From NCBI GenBank assembly GCA_036273675.1, contig DASUHD010000170.1, forward strand, positions 1 through 64,000: a stretch of 64,000 nt of DNA, in the 5' to 3' direction. The position numbers and the translations under genes were made by a program. Every line of letters starts with the position of its first letter. Within the stretch, counting starts at the first letter, position 1. The notes below the pieces were generated by a model. It saw nothing but the letters and a program-made list of their open reading frames with translations. It had not been told where the DNA came from and made no database searches. Origin of the DNA: DAHUXT01 sp036273675. GTDB lineage: Bacteria > Chloroflexota > Ktedonobacteria > Ktedonobacterales > JADMIN01. Below are positions 34,524-42,679 of this stretch, piece after piece.

Positions 34524-34559
34524 GGTACAACGCTATGCCCCTATGCCAAGGAGGATCCT

Positions 34560-35090
34560 ATGTCCGCTTCATCAAACGCAGGATCGGCGCTCTTGCTCCA
34601 GCATCAGCAAACGATGCCGGGGTTCGCGCTGCCAGACGCCAGTGGCGCTATCATCCGCCTCAGAGCGTTCAGGCAGCGTCGTCCTGTCCTGCTCGCGCTG
34701 CTGCACAGTGTAACATGTTCCGATTGCCGTGCCTGGTTGTCAACGCTTTCGGCCGCGCGTGAGGAACTCGAATACCTCACTGTGCAACCGCTGCTCATCT
34801 TCCCAGATGACTCCGCCGCGCTGGCCGCCCTCCAATATGAACTCGATCTGCCTGGAAGCCTCTTGTCTGATCCTGGCAAAACAACACGTGGCAGCTATTT
34901 GCGCACCAAGGGACCTCCAGCGCCCGAGAGTGTGGCGCTGATTGCAATTGGCCGCTACAATGAGATCCTCGATGCATGGGTCACCACCGAACCGTCGCAG
35001 TGGCCGTCACTGGCCGAGCTTACGGCCACCTTCGCATTTGCCGAGCAGGAAGACTGCGCGTGTGGTCTGCCTATCTGGCCGAGTGCGTAA
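34560..35090 (+). CDS. thioredoxin-fold redox protein with CxxC and C-terminal CxC
   Basis: The thioredoxin-like fold (peroxiredoxin/AhpC-TSA branch) is recognised from PGFALPDASGAIIRL followed by a beta strand and VTCSDC, with Cys53 and Cys56 as the CxxC pair. A second cysteine pair, CAC (166 and 168), sits at the extreme C-terminus and could relay electrons. It has no signal peptide, so it is cytosolic. AAGGAGG is 5 nt before the ATG. It lies 36 nt downstream of cbs and is probably co-transcribed, suggesting a role in thiol or cysteine redox balance. A peroxiredoxin function is possible, but the usual PxxxT-C peroxidatic motif is not clear. Confidence 0.72.
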   Translation: MSASSNAGSALLLQHQQTMPGFALPDASGAIIRLRAFRQRRPVLLALLHSVTCSDCRAWLSTLSAAREELEYLTVQPLLIFPDDSAALAALQYELDLPGSLLSDPGKTTRGSYLRTKGPPAPESVALIAIGRYNEILDAWVTTEPSQWPSLAELTATFAFAEQEDCACGLPIWPSA

Positions 35091-35143
35091 AAGGTTTTGC
35101 GACCGCCACGCATAACCATCTCAGTGAGCCTCAGTGCGTCTTG

Positions 35144-35159
35144 TGTGAGATTGCTCACA
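35144..35159 (+). promoter_or_regulatory. CRP/FNR-family operator TGTGA-N6-TCACA
   Basis: The 16-mer TGTGAGATTGCTCACA is a perfect match to the canonical CRP palindrome, 125 nt upstream of the ABC solute-binding protein start. A cognate CRP-like regulator is not in the window. The flanking TTGTGT...TACGTA could be the overlapping promoter. Confidence 0.55.
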
Positions 35160-35180
35160 ACAGGTACGTAATAATTTGCA

Positions 35181-35205
35181 AGTCCGTTGAAATGCGTAAC
35201 GGACT
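35181..35205 (+). promoter_or_regulatory. second inverted repeat upstream of the peptide transporter
   Basis: Perfect 8-bp arms AGTCCGTT and AACGGACT with a 9-nt spacer lie 21 nt after the CRP-like site. No T tract follows, so an operator is more likely than a terminator. Confidence 0.45.
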
Positions 35206-35283
35206 CAAGCCGTGCTGACGTTCATAGCATGTGTTGCGTATGCGTAGCGTCGGCCAGAGCGGATTCGTAGGAGGCTCGCCAGA

Positions 35284-36996
35284 ATGCTCAGACAGCGCAA
35301 TCTCTGGTATCTCCTGGCGGTTGGATTGCTGCTGATGGTGACGGCACTATCAGCATGCGGACCTACCGCCAGCACCACTAACACCGGCCCGAAGCAGGGC
35401 GGCAGCATTATCGATGGTGTGCAGGAAGAAACCAATAGCCTCATGCCTGCACAGTCAACCGAGACATTCGCGGACCTTGTTGACGCGGCAATCTGGGCAT
35501 CGCTGGTCTACACGAATGACCAGTTCCAGTTATCTCCCGGGCTGCTCACAGAAGTTCCAAGTACGACCAATGGCGGAATTGTCGTTTCTGGTAGCACAGA
35601 AACCTACAACCTTCATCTGCGCCCGAATCTGAAATGGTCGGATGGACAGCCGCTCACCTCAGCCGACGTGGCCTTCACCATCAAAACATTCTCGGATCCC
35701 GGCTATGGGGACAAGCAAGGCTTCCCGGCGGAAGACATCGCCAGCGTCGACACGCCTGATGCCAGCACAGTGGTCATCCATCTCAACAAGATCAATGTCG
35801 CCTTCCTGACATTGGCCTTGACCGACCCGCTGATCTTCACCCCGCTGCCGCAGCACATCTATCAGAACACTGCTCCGGCTGACATCGCCAAGGTCTTTAC
35901 ACCCACGGTGACCAGCGGCCCATTCACGGTCACTGACGCTGATCACGTCAAGGGCGACCACATCACCGTCAAGCGGAACAAGAACTACTTCCAGGCTGGT
36001 AAACCGTATCTGGATCAGGTCACGTTCAAGTTCTTCCCGGACGCCGAGACGCAGGTCAAAGCGCTCCAGGCCGGCCAGATTGACACCGCATACTTCCTGC
36101 CGGTGACCGATGTCGAGACGCTGAAGAACATCCCTGGTTACAACCTCTTCACACCGAAGTCTTCGCCGAACTACGAGGCGTGGTACTTCAACATGAGCAA
36201 CCCGACGCTGGCAGACCCCAAGGTACGCCAGGCGCTGGCGATGAGCTTCGATGTCAAGCAGGAGATCACAACCATCCAGAAGGGCAACGCTGTCCCAACC
36301 TGTGATGATGCGACTGGCACCTTCGCCCACGAGGCAAACCTTGTCAGTGCAGACGGCTACTGCCCGTATGGTCCGAACGCATCTGCTAAGGTCGATCCTG
36401 CCGCAGCCAAGGCTCTCCTGGAGAGCGATGGCTACACGATGGGTAGCGATGGCTACTACACCAAAGGCGGCAAGACGCTCGAGCTGCGCATCTCCACCAC
36501 GGCTGGCCGCCAGTACCGCCTCGACTCCGAGCAGTTGGCGCAGGCCGCATGGAAGAACATTGGCGTCAAGATCGATGTCAACAACTTCCCGTCGTCCACT
36601 TTCTTTGGCCCGATCCTGTTCCCATCCGATCACAAGTACGACAAGGCCAATGACCAGTGGGATATCGCCGAGTTCGAGAACTCGATCGGCGTCGACCCAG
36701 ACAATCACCTGATCTGGACCTCAACGCAGGTGCCATCCCAGGGTGGCCAGAACCTCACATACTACAACAATCCGCAAGTGGATCAGTGGGAGGCTCAGCA
36801 GTTGCAGGCGGTTGACCAGACGCAGCGCAAGCAGCTCTTCCATCAAATCCATGAGCAGATTCTGAAGGACATCCCAACGTTCTACCTGTACTCGCCGCTA
36901 GACCTGTCTGAGTACAAGGCAACACTGCACAACTACAAGCCAGACAGCATTGGGCCGTCTGAGACATGGAACATCTGGGACTGGTATCTGAGCTAG
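35284..36996 (+). CDS. ABC transporter solute-binding lipoprotein (peptide/opine/nickel family)
   Basis: A lipoprotein signal (hydrophobic segment, lipobox LSAC with Cys25) is followed by a Ser/Thr linker and a family 5 extracellular solute-binding domain. Typical segments are WSDGQPLTSADVAFTIK near residue 120, the LKWSDG start, and DPKVRQALAMSFDVK in the middle. The length of 570 aa is normal. The protein captures a peptide or similar solute outside the membrane and feeds the permeases encoded downstream. GTAGGAGG precedes the ATG. A CRP-like operator and a second inverted repeat lie in the upstream 190 nt. The 267-nt gap before the permease contains a hairpin, which may raise the level of this gene relative to the permeases. 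Confidence 0.93.
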   Translation: MLRQRNLWYLLAVGLLLMVTALSACGPTASTTNTGPKQGGSIIDGVQEETNSLMPAQSTETFADLVDAAIWASLVYTNDQFQLSPGLLTEVPSTTNGGIVVSGSTETYNLHLRPNLKWSDGQPLTSADVAFTIKTFSDPGYGDKQGFPAEDIASVDTPDASTVVIHLNKINVAFLTLALTDPLIFTPLPQHIYQNTAPADIAKVFTPTVTSGPFTVTDADHVKGDHITVKRNKNYFQAGKPYLDQVTFKFFPDAETQVKALQAGQIDTAYFLPVTDVETLKNIPGYNLFTPKSSPNYEAWYFNMSNPTLADPKVRQALAMSFDVKQEITTIQKGNAVPTCDDATGTFAHEANLVSADGYCPYGPNASAKVDPAAAKALLESDGYTMGSDGYYTKGGKTLELRISTTAGRQYRLDSEQLAQAAWKNIGVKIDVNNFPSSTFFGPILFPSDHKYDKANDQWDIAEFENSIGVDPDNHLIWTSTQVPSQGGQNLTYYNNPQVDQWEAQQLQAVDQTQRKQLFHQIHEQILKDIPTFYLYSPLDLSEYKATLHNYKPDSIGPSETWNIWDWYLS

Positions 36997-37036
36997 GAGC
37001 AATCCTGGTGTCACGATAGTCAGCAACCCAACCTCG

Positions 37037-37068
37037 GCACAGCGATTCCTTCACCGGAGTCGCTGTGC
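37037..37068 (+). terminator. hairpin between solute-binding protein and permease genes
   Basis: A perfect 9-bp stem, GCACAGCGA with TCGCTGTGC (37037-37045, 37060-37068), lies 41 nt after the stop with a 14-nt loop. Only a weak T-rich tail follows. It may be a partial terminator or a processing/stability element, as is common after binding-protein genes. Confidence 0.42.
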
Positions 37069-37263
37069 TCTACCTAGCGCATTCATCAACGTCCGCTCGT
37101 CCGCCGCGATTCGGCGGCGAATCGTAAATTCCGGCGCCTGGTATCGTCTATGCAACAGCGCAGGATAGAAAAACTGCGCAACGTTGATATACCCAGGGTG
37201 CGTCGCCGCGTGATTTGTGGTCTAATGTAGCGAACTACCCATAGCGATCCAGGAGGAGCCAAC

Positions 37264-38229
37264 ATGAGGCGCTATGTCATTCGCCGCCTGATCCAGGCCG
37301 TATTCATCCTCTTCTTGCTGTCCTTTGGGTTATTCGCGCTCATACACGCTATCCCCGGCGGACCTGAACGGGTCTTCCTCTCACCGCACCAAACAGAGGC
37401 CGCGCGCCGTGCAATCATCCATAACCTTGGATTAGATCAGCCCCTCCCGATCCAATATTGGAACTGGCTCAAGAGCGCGTTACATGGCGATTTCGGTGTT
37501 TCGTTTACAGATAACCAGCCAGTCTTGAGTGATATCTTCGCCCGGTTCCCCGCGACGTTGGAATTGTTTGCCGCTTCGCTCGGTTTTGCCCTCGTTGTCT
37601 CGATTATCTTTGGAGTGGTCGCCGCTGTTCGCCAATACTCCATTACCGACTACACGCTGACGATTCTCTCGTACCTGGGAATCTCGCTGCCAGTGTTCTG
37701 GTTCGCGCTGATTCTGCAGACGATCTTCGGCGTTCAAATGCGTCTCCTGCCGGTCTTTGGTCAGAGTTCGCCAGTCACGACTGGATTTAGCGCTTTCGAC
37801 CATATCCAAGACTACGCAGTACACTTGATCTTACCTGCCATTGTCCTTTCGATTTTGTTTATTGCTGGCTGGAGCCGCTACCTGCGCTCGAGCATGCTGG
37901 ATACGGTAAAACAAGATTACGTCCGTACCGCGCGCGCTAAAGGGCTCAGTCCGAGGGTGGTCTTCTTTCGTCACGCGCTGCGCAACGCGTTGATTCCCTT
38001 TATCACTGTGGTGGCTATTGACTTTGGCGGCATCGCCAGCGGCGCAGTCATCACGGAGACCGTGTTCGCGTGGCCCGGCATCGGGTACCTCTTCTATGAC
38101 GCGTTGAATGACCGAGACTACCCGATACTCATTGCCATGTTGCTGCTCGCGGCGTTCTTCGTCATCATGTTCAACTTGATTGCGGATATTCTTTACGGCG
38201 TTGTGGATCCTCGTATCCGCTACTCGTGA
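37264..38229 (+). CDS. peptide ABC transporter permease, DppB/OppB type
   Basis: This six-helix permease subunit begins MRRYVIRRLIQAVFILFLLSFG, the standard DppB N-terminus. It contains GLDQPLPIQYWNWL and a GDFGVSF segment, and the EAA loop, which docks on the ATPase, reads YVRTARAKGLSPRVVFFRHALRNA. The C-terminal E-x-V-F-x-W-P-G-I-G motif is intact. At 321 aa it is full length. AGGAGG lies just upstream of the ATG. The OppC-type gene follows after 24 nt. Together with the ATPases it forms the membrane part of the importer. Confidence 0.95.
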   Translation: MRRYVIRRLIQAVFILFLLSFGLFALIHAIPGGPERVFLSPHQTEAARRAIIHNLGLDQPLPIQYWNWLKSALHGDFGVSFTDNQPVLSDIFARFPATLELFAASLGFALVVSIIFGVVAAVRQYSITDYTLTILSYLGISLPVFWFALILQTIFGVQMRLLPVFGQSSPVTTGFSAFDHIQDYAVHLILPAIVLSILFIAGWSRYLRSSMLDTVKQDYVRTARAKGLSPRVVFFRHALRNALIPFITVVAIDFGGIASGAVITETVFAWPGIGYLFYDALNDRDYPILIAMLLLAAFFVIMFNLIADILYGVVDPRIRYS

Positions 38230-38253
38230 TCGTGAACGAAAGGACGTAGCGCC

Positions 38254-39210
38254 ATGGAAATCCTCCAGCAACCAGATGCCTCACAGCAATCGGGGATCGC
38301 CGCTATCGAGTTGACACCTGATCTGGTGCGCAAGCGTCGTGGCCAGTTGCGCATCATCTACGATCGCTTTGTGCGCAACCGTGCCGCCGTCGCTGGGGTG
38401 ATCGTCTTATCGATCATCATCCTGTTGGCGATCTTCGCGCCCGTCATCACGCACCAAACGGCCACATACGACCCCGCGAACTCGATTCCCCAGAACCCAA
38501 AGCCTTCGGATCTTCTGGCTGGTCCATCATGGGCGCACCCAATGGGAACGGATGAGTTAGGCCGCGACTTCTTCGCGCGGATGCTCTTTGGCGCTCAGGT
38601 GTCACTCCTGGTCGGCTTCTCTTCAATGTTCGTGGCAATGGGCATCGGCGCTACACTCGGAGCCATCGCCGGGTATTACGGTGGCTGGATTGACAACGTC
38701 CTCATGCGTGTCGTTGACGCGATGCTGGCGCTGCCCTACCTGCTCCTGCTGTTTGTGCTTTCGATCATCTTCTCGAATGGCTCGGTCGGCACAGTTGTAT
38801 TCATCATTGCAATCCTGGCATGGCCCGCCACCGCCCGTATTGTACGTGGAGAGTTCCTGGCGCTCAAACATCAGGAATTTCTGATGGCGACACGGACGTT
38901 GGGAGCAGGCGATCTGCGGCTCATCTTGCGCCACATTCTGCCGAACGCCGCGGGACCCATCATCGTCAACGCGACACTCCTGGTTGGCCTCAACATCATC
39001 AACGAATCGGTCCTCAGCTTCTTTGGCTTCGGGCTGACGCCACCGCAGTCGAGTTGGGGTGTGTTGCTGGGGCAATCTCAGACGTTCTTTAACGCAGCGC
39101 CGCGGATGCTTTACCTTCCGGGCTTCGCGATTCTGATTACAGTGCTCTGTTTCAATCTGATCGGCGATGGCCTGCGTGATGCGCTCGATCCACACTTGAC
39201 ACAACGCTGA
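38254..39210 (+). CDS. peptide ABC transporter permease, DppC/OppC type
   Basis: The second permease subunit has an extended cytosolic N-terminus (about 45 residues) and then LAIFAPVITHQ. The substrate-translocation segment is HPMGTDELGRDFFARMLFGAQVSLLVG, with the hallmark GTDELGRD. The EAA loop is EFLMATRTLGAGDLRLILRHILPN. The C-terminal SSWGVLLG and ALDPHL are conserved. At 318 aa it is typical. It is 24 nt after the DppB-type gene and 59 nt before the first ATPase. It heterodimerises with the DppB-type subunit. Confidence 0.95.
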   Translation: MEILQQPDASQQSGIAAIELTPDLVRKRRGQLRIIYDRFVRNRAAVAGVIVLSIIILLAIFAPVITHQTATYDPANSIPQNPKPSDLLAGPSWAHPMGTDELGRDFFARMLFGAQVSLLVGFSSMFVAMGIGATLGAIAGYYGGWIDNVLMRVVDAMLALPYLLLLFVLSIIFSNGSVGTVVFIIAILAWPATARIVRGEFLALKHQEFLMATRTLGAGDLRLILRHILPNAAGPIIVNATLLVGLNIINESVLSFFGFGLTPPQSSWGVLLGQSQTFFNAAPRMLYLPGFAILITVLCFNLIGDGLRDALDPHLTQR

Positions 39211-39269
39211 CGCCTGCGCTTGGGCATCGCTTTCGATAGAGACACGTACGGTTGGAGAGGAGAGGCTCA

Positions 39270-40364
39270 TTGGCTCCGATTCTTGAAGTGAAGGGCCTTA
39301 AAACCCAATTCCGCACGCGAGATGGCACGGTCAAAGCAGTCAATGGCGTGAGTTTTGACCTTGACGAGGGTGAAACGATTGGCATCGTTGGCGAGAGCGG
39401 CTCTGGCAAGAGTGTCACGTCGCTCTCGATTCTGCGCCTGTTGCCCACCCCGCCCGCCGAAATCGTCGAAGGCGAAATTCTCTTCGACGGCCAGGATCTG
39501 GCTGACATGGATGAGCGTGACCTGCGTAAGATCCGTGGTGGCCAAATATCTATGATCTTCCAGGATCCGATCTCCAGCCTCAATCCTGTCATGCGTATCG
39601 GCCAGCAGTTGCTAGAGCCTATCAACCTGCATTTGGGGCTAAAAGGCGACGTGGCCTATCGCCGAGCAATCGAATTGTTGCGCGCAGTTGGAATACCCGA
39701 TCCCGAGCGGCGCATTCGTGGCTATCCACACGAGTTCAGTGGTGGCATGCGGCAGCGCGTCATGATCGCCATCGCCATTGCGGCGAACCCCAAGCTGCTC
39801 ATTGCCGACGAGCCGACGACGGCGCTCGATGTGACGGTCCAGGCGCAGATACTGGACTTGATTGGCCAGCTCCGCCGGGAGTTGCGCACCTCGGTGATCC
39901 TCATCACCCACGACCTGGGTGTGGTCGCTGGTATCGCGGACCGCATTCTGGTGATGTACGCCGGCCATATCGTCGAGCGCGCGCCAACTGATGAACTTTT
40001 CGCGAATCCCCGCCATCCCTACACCCTTGGCCTGCTCGCCTCGGTTCCACGTCTCGATGACGTCGGCATCAACGAGCTACAGACCATTCCCGGCGCCCCA
40101 CCGGATATGCTCAACCCACCAACAGGCTGCCCATTTCAGCCGCGCTGTCCCTTCGCCATCGACAAGTGCAAGACATATCCACCAGATGTCACCGTGGGGC
40201 GAGAACACAAAGCAGTCTGCTGGGTGGACGTGACAGCACCCGCGGAGATTGAGCGCGCCAAGCAGCGTGGGTATATCCCATTGCGTCCGGTAGGTGGCAG
40301 TTTCATCGGCGAGACACACGGCTCTGTGCAATTGGGCGCCAGTGGCGAGGAGCGAGGTAACTGA
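39270..40364 (+). CDS. peptide ABC transporter ATPase, OppD/DppD type
   Basis: This nucleotide-binding subunit has Walker A GESGSGKSV, signature FSGGMRQRV and Walker B LLIADEPTTALD, then the oligopeptide-transporter C-terminal extension with the Cys-rich CPFQPRCPFAIDKC. I start at TTG 39270, with GAGAGG upstream, where the conserved LEVKGLKTQF region begins. TTG at 39252 would add six residues. The stop overlaps the next start by one base (TGATG), so the two ATPase genes are coupled. Both hydrolyse ATP on the cytosolic face. Confidence 0.95.
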   Translation: MAPILEVKGLKTQFRTRDGTVKAVNGVSFDLDEGETIGIVGESGSGKSVTSLSILRLLPTPPAEIVEGEILFDGQDLADMDERDLRKIRGGQISMIFQDPISSLNPVMRIGQQLLEPINLHLGLKGDVAYRRAIELLRAVGIPDPERRIRGYPHEFSGGMRQRVMIAIAIAANPKLLIADEPTTALDVTVQAQILDLIGQLRRELRTSVILITHDLGVVAGIADRILVMYAGHIVERAPTDELFANPRHPYTLGLLASVPRLDDVGINELQTIPGAPPDMLNPPTGCPFQPRCPFAIDKCKTYPPDVTVGREHKAVCWVDVTAPAEIERAKQRGYIPLRPVGGSFIGETHGSVQLGASGEERGN

Positions 40365-41440
40365 TGGAAACATCCGCCGCGACGAACCCAACATCACCTG
40401 CAACACCTCCAGTTGGCGACATTTTGAAGGTTGATAACCTGGTGATGCACTTTCCGATCACGCAGGGTATCATCTTCCAGCGCCAAATTGGCGCCGTGCG
40501 GGCTGTAGATGGCGTCTCATTTGCCATTAAGCGCGGCGAGACACTCGGCCTGGTAGGCGAGAGCGGGTCAGGTAAATCAACCATAGGGCGCTGCCTGGTG
40601 CGTCTCTATCAGCCAACGAGCGGAGAGATGCTCCTCGCTGGTGACGATCTGGGTGGCGCGAAAGGCGCCGCCTTACGCACAATCCGCCAGCAGGTGCAGA
40701 TGATCTTCCAAGATCCGTATGCGTCGCTCGATCCGCGCATGACCGTTGGGGCGCTCATTAGCGAACCTATGGTGATTTACAAGTCTGCTTCGCGGTCTGA
40801 TATCCGCACACGCACCGAAGAGCTACTGCGGAAAGTTGGCTTGAATCCGCAGTTCGTGGATCGCTATCCACATGAGTTCAGCGGCGGTCAGCGTCAGCGC
40901 ATCGCAATCGCCCGCGCCATCAGCATTGAGCCGCAATTCATCGTCGCCGACGAACCGGTCAGCGCACTCGATGTCTCGATCCGCGCGCAGGTGATCAATC
41001 TGATGCAGCGTCTCCAGCGCGAGATGGGGCTGACCTACCTCTTCATCACACACGATATGAGTGTGGTGCGCCACGTCGCCAACCGCATCGCTGTCATGTA
41101 TCTGGGCAAGCTGATGGAGATCTCCGACCGGACGGATCTCTTCGTCAACCCGCTGCACCCCTACACGATGGCGCTGCTGTCGGCTGTACCAATACCCGAT
41201 CCGCGCATCGAGCGTCAGCGCAAACGCATCATCCTCAAAGGCGACCTGCCTAGCCCGATCAACATTCCCAAGGGCTGTCGCTTCCACACGCGCTGCCCCA
41301 TCGCCCAGGACATCTGCCGCGAGGTCGAACCGCCGCTCGAAGATAAGACGGGCCGTGGCCACTTCGCCGCCTGCCATTTCTCGGACCGCGTCGCGTCACT
41401 GGCGACCACCGGAAGTCTGGAAGAGCGGGGGACGCTGTAG
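40364..41440 (+). CDS. peptide ABC transporter ATPase, OppF/DppF type
   Basis: The second ATPase contains Walker A GESGSGKST, signature FSGGQRQRI, Walker B FIVADEPVSALD and the switch His in LFITHDMSV. The C-terminal oligo/dipeptide extension (CRFHTRCPIAQDIC) is present. At 358 aa it is typical for OppF/DppF. It starts on the last base of the OppD-type stop codon, the usual arrangement in these operons. The 24 nt after its stop separate it from the convergent DUF4031 gene. Confidence 0.95.
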   Translation: METSAATNPTSPATPPVGDILKVDNLVMHFPITQGIIFQRQIGAVRAVDGVSFAIKRGETLGLVGESGSGKSTIGRCLVRLYQPTSGEMLLAGDDLGGAKGAALRTIRQQVQMIFQDPYASLDPRMTVGALISEPMVIYKSASRSDIRTRTEELLRKVGLNPQFVDRYPHEFSGGQRQRIAIARAISIEPQFIVADEPVSALDVSIRAQVINLMQRLQREMGLTYLFITHDMSVVRHVANRIAVMYLGKLMEISDRTDLFVNPLHPYTMALLSAVPIPDPRIERQRKRIILKGDLPSPINIPKGCRFHTRCPIAQDICREVEPPLEDKTGRGHFAACHFSDRVASLATTGSLEERGTL

Positions 41441-41465
41441 GCAGAGGCGAGCCTTGTATCGCGGT

Positions 41466-41777
41466 CTACGATGCATTGAGGAAGGCGCGCTTGGCCGCAA
41501 GCAGCGCGCCCAACTCGCGGTTGGTGAGCAGTCGCACATCACCGCGCGCTAGAATGCTCTGGGCATCCCGCGCGGTAACATCGAAGTGCTCGCGATAGCT
41601 GCCTGGATACTGCACCCAACGTTCGCGGAACCCGAGCGGCACGGCAAACGCGCGCAATTCACGCGAGCCCTCTGGCCCAGGGATATCTGATAACAGATGA
41701 TACATGCGATCTCCCCGATGGACACCCGCAGGGAGCCAGTCACGGGTCGCGCGCGCCGCGTGCAGTACGATTGCCAT
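41466..41777 (-). CDS. DUF4031 protein
   Basis: This small protein has the DUF4031 pattern: MYHLLSD, ELRAFAVPLGFRERWVQ and a C-terminal HFDVTARDAQ segment. The family consists of about 80-100-residue bacterial proteins of unknown function, so 103 aa is normal. It begins 11 nt after the apt stop codon, on the same strand, and is very likely co-transcribed with apt. No ribosome-binding site is clear, suggesting coupling to apt translation. A function in nucleobase or phosphoribosyl metabolism would be inference from this linkage only. Confidence 0.72.
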   Translation of the reverse strand: MAIVLHAARATRDWLPAGVHRGDRMYHLLSDIPGPEGSRELRAFAVPLGFRERWVQYPGSYREHFDVTARDAQSILARGDVRLLTNRELGALLAAKRAFLNAS

Positions 41778-41788
41778 GATGGTCGCGC

Positions 41789-42376
41789 CTAATAGCTCAG
41801 TAGGGCAAAGACATCGTGTCCTGGCAGGCGTGATCGTCCCTGCAACGCCGAGAGCTCGATCAGAAACGCCAGTGAGACGACACGCGCGCCCAGGCTCTCC
41901 ACCAGCCGGACCGTTCCCTCGGTGGTGCCGCCGGTAGCCAGCAGATCGTCCACGATCAGCACACGCTGGCCGGAGCGCAGCGCGTCGGTATGAATCTCCA
42001 GCACGTTCGTGCCGTATTCCAGGTCATACTGGATCGAAATGGTGTCGGCGGGCAACTTTCCCTTCTTGCGCACTGGCACGAAGCCCACACCTAGCAGATA
42101 GGCCAGTGGCGTTCCTAGAATGAAGCCACGCGACTCGATGCCGACCACAGCATCGATGCCCGCGCCGCGATACCGCTCGGCCAGCTTATCGATGGAGAAT
42201 TGCAGCGCCCGCGCATCCTGAAGCAACGGCGTAATATCACGGAAAAGGATACCGGGCTGCGGATAATCGGGGATATCACGAATGTACCCCTTTAGCCAGG
42301 CAGCCTGCTCAGCGTCAAGAGACGCGGATGAAGCTGGCGTAGACGTGGATGATAATGGCGACTTAGGCTCTGACAT
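41789..42376 (-). CDS. apt: adenine phosphoribosyltransferase
   Basis: Apt salvages adenine with PRPP to AMP. The catalytic core starts at IRDIPDYPQPGILFRDI (residues 32-48). GIESRGFILG and the PRPP loop VLIVDDLLATGGT (139-151) are intact. An N-terminal extension of about 20 residues rich in Ser, Thr and Pro precedes the core and is not part of the fold; a later start is possible but no internal ATG with a ribosome-binding site is evident. It is followed by a DUF4031 gene after 11 nt and is divergent from rny. Confidence 0.94.
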   Translation of the reverse strand: MSEPKSPLSSTSTPASSASLDAEQAAWLKGYIRDIPDYPQPGILFRDITPLLQDARALQFSIDKLAERYRGAGIDAVVGIESRGFILGTPLAYLLGVGFVPVRKKGKLPADTISIQYDLEYGTNVLEIHTDALRSGQRVLIVDDLLATGGTTEGTVRLVESLGARVVSLAFLIELSALQGRSRLPGHDVFALLSY

Positions 42377-42456
42377 ACGTGTATAGTCCTCTCAAAGGTG
42401 ACCAGGCTCTATGAGTCAGCAGAGCCAGCAGGCATCGCGGCGCACTGGCCGCAGCC

Positions 42457-42462
42457 AGTATA
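42457..42462 (-). promoter_or_regulatory. candidate extended -10 of the apt promoter
   Basis: On the minus strand TGGTATACT provides an extended -10, about 80 nt before the apt ATG. No good -35 is present, as is acceptable for this class. Confidence 0.3.
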
Positions 42463-42521
42463 CCATGCGCTATATGAGGCGCAGAGAGCCTGCTGATGCC
42501 CATGCAAAGCACGCTGGCCGC

Positions 42522-42551
42522 TTGACACCTGAGTTATTCCGTTAGTATAGT
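42522..42551 (+). promoter_or_regulatory. sigma70-type promoter of rny
   Basis: A perfect TTGACA (42522-42527), an 18-nt spacer and TATAGT (42546-42551, five of six) lie 129 nt before the rny GTG. It is the best promoter match in this part of the window. Confidence 0.7.
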
Positions 42552-42679
42552 GACGTGACTACCCTGTTGCGCACCACTGCGTTCCGGCAGGAATCAGCGC
42601 TGAGGCACATGCGTACTATCCGTGTGCCAACGTGGCGCTACAACGCACCTCTACAATTGCCTCACGGAGGTACCCATAC

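Noticed and set aside
35659..36708. 349-codon minus-strand frame across the solute-binding protein gene
   Set aside because: Shadow of a conserved lipoprotein; translation shows no domain.
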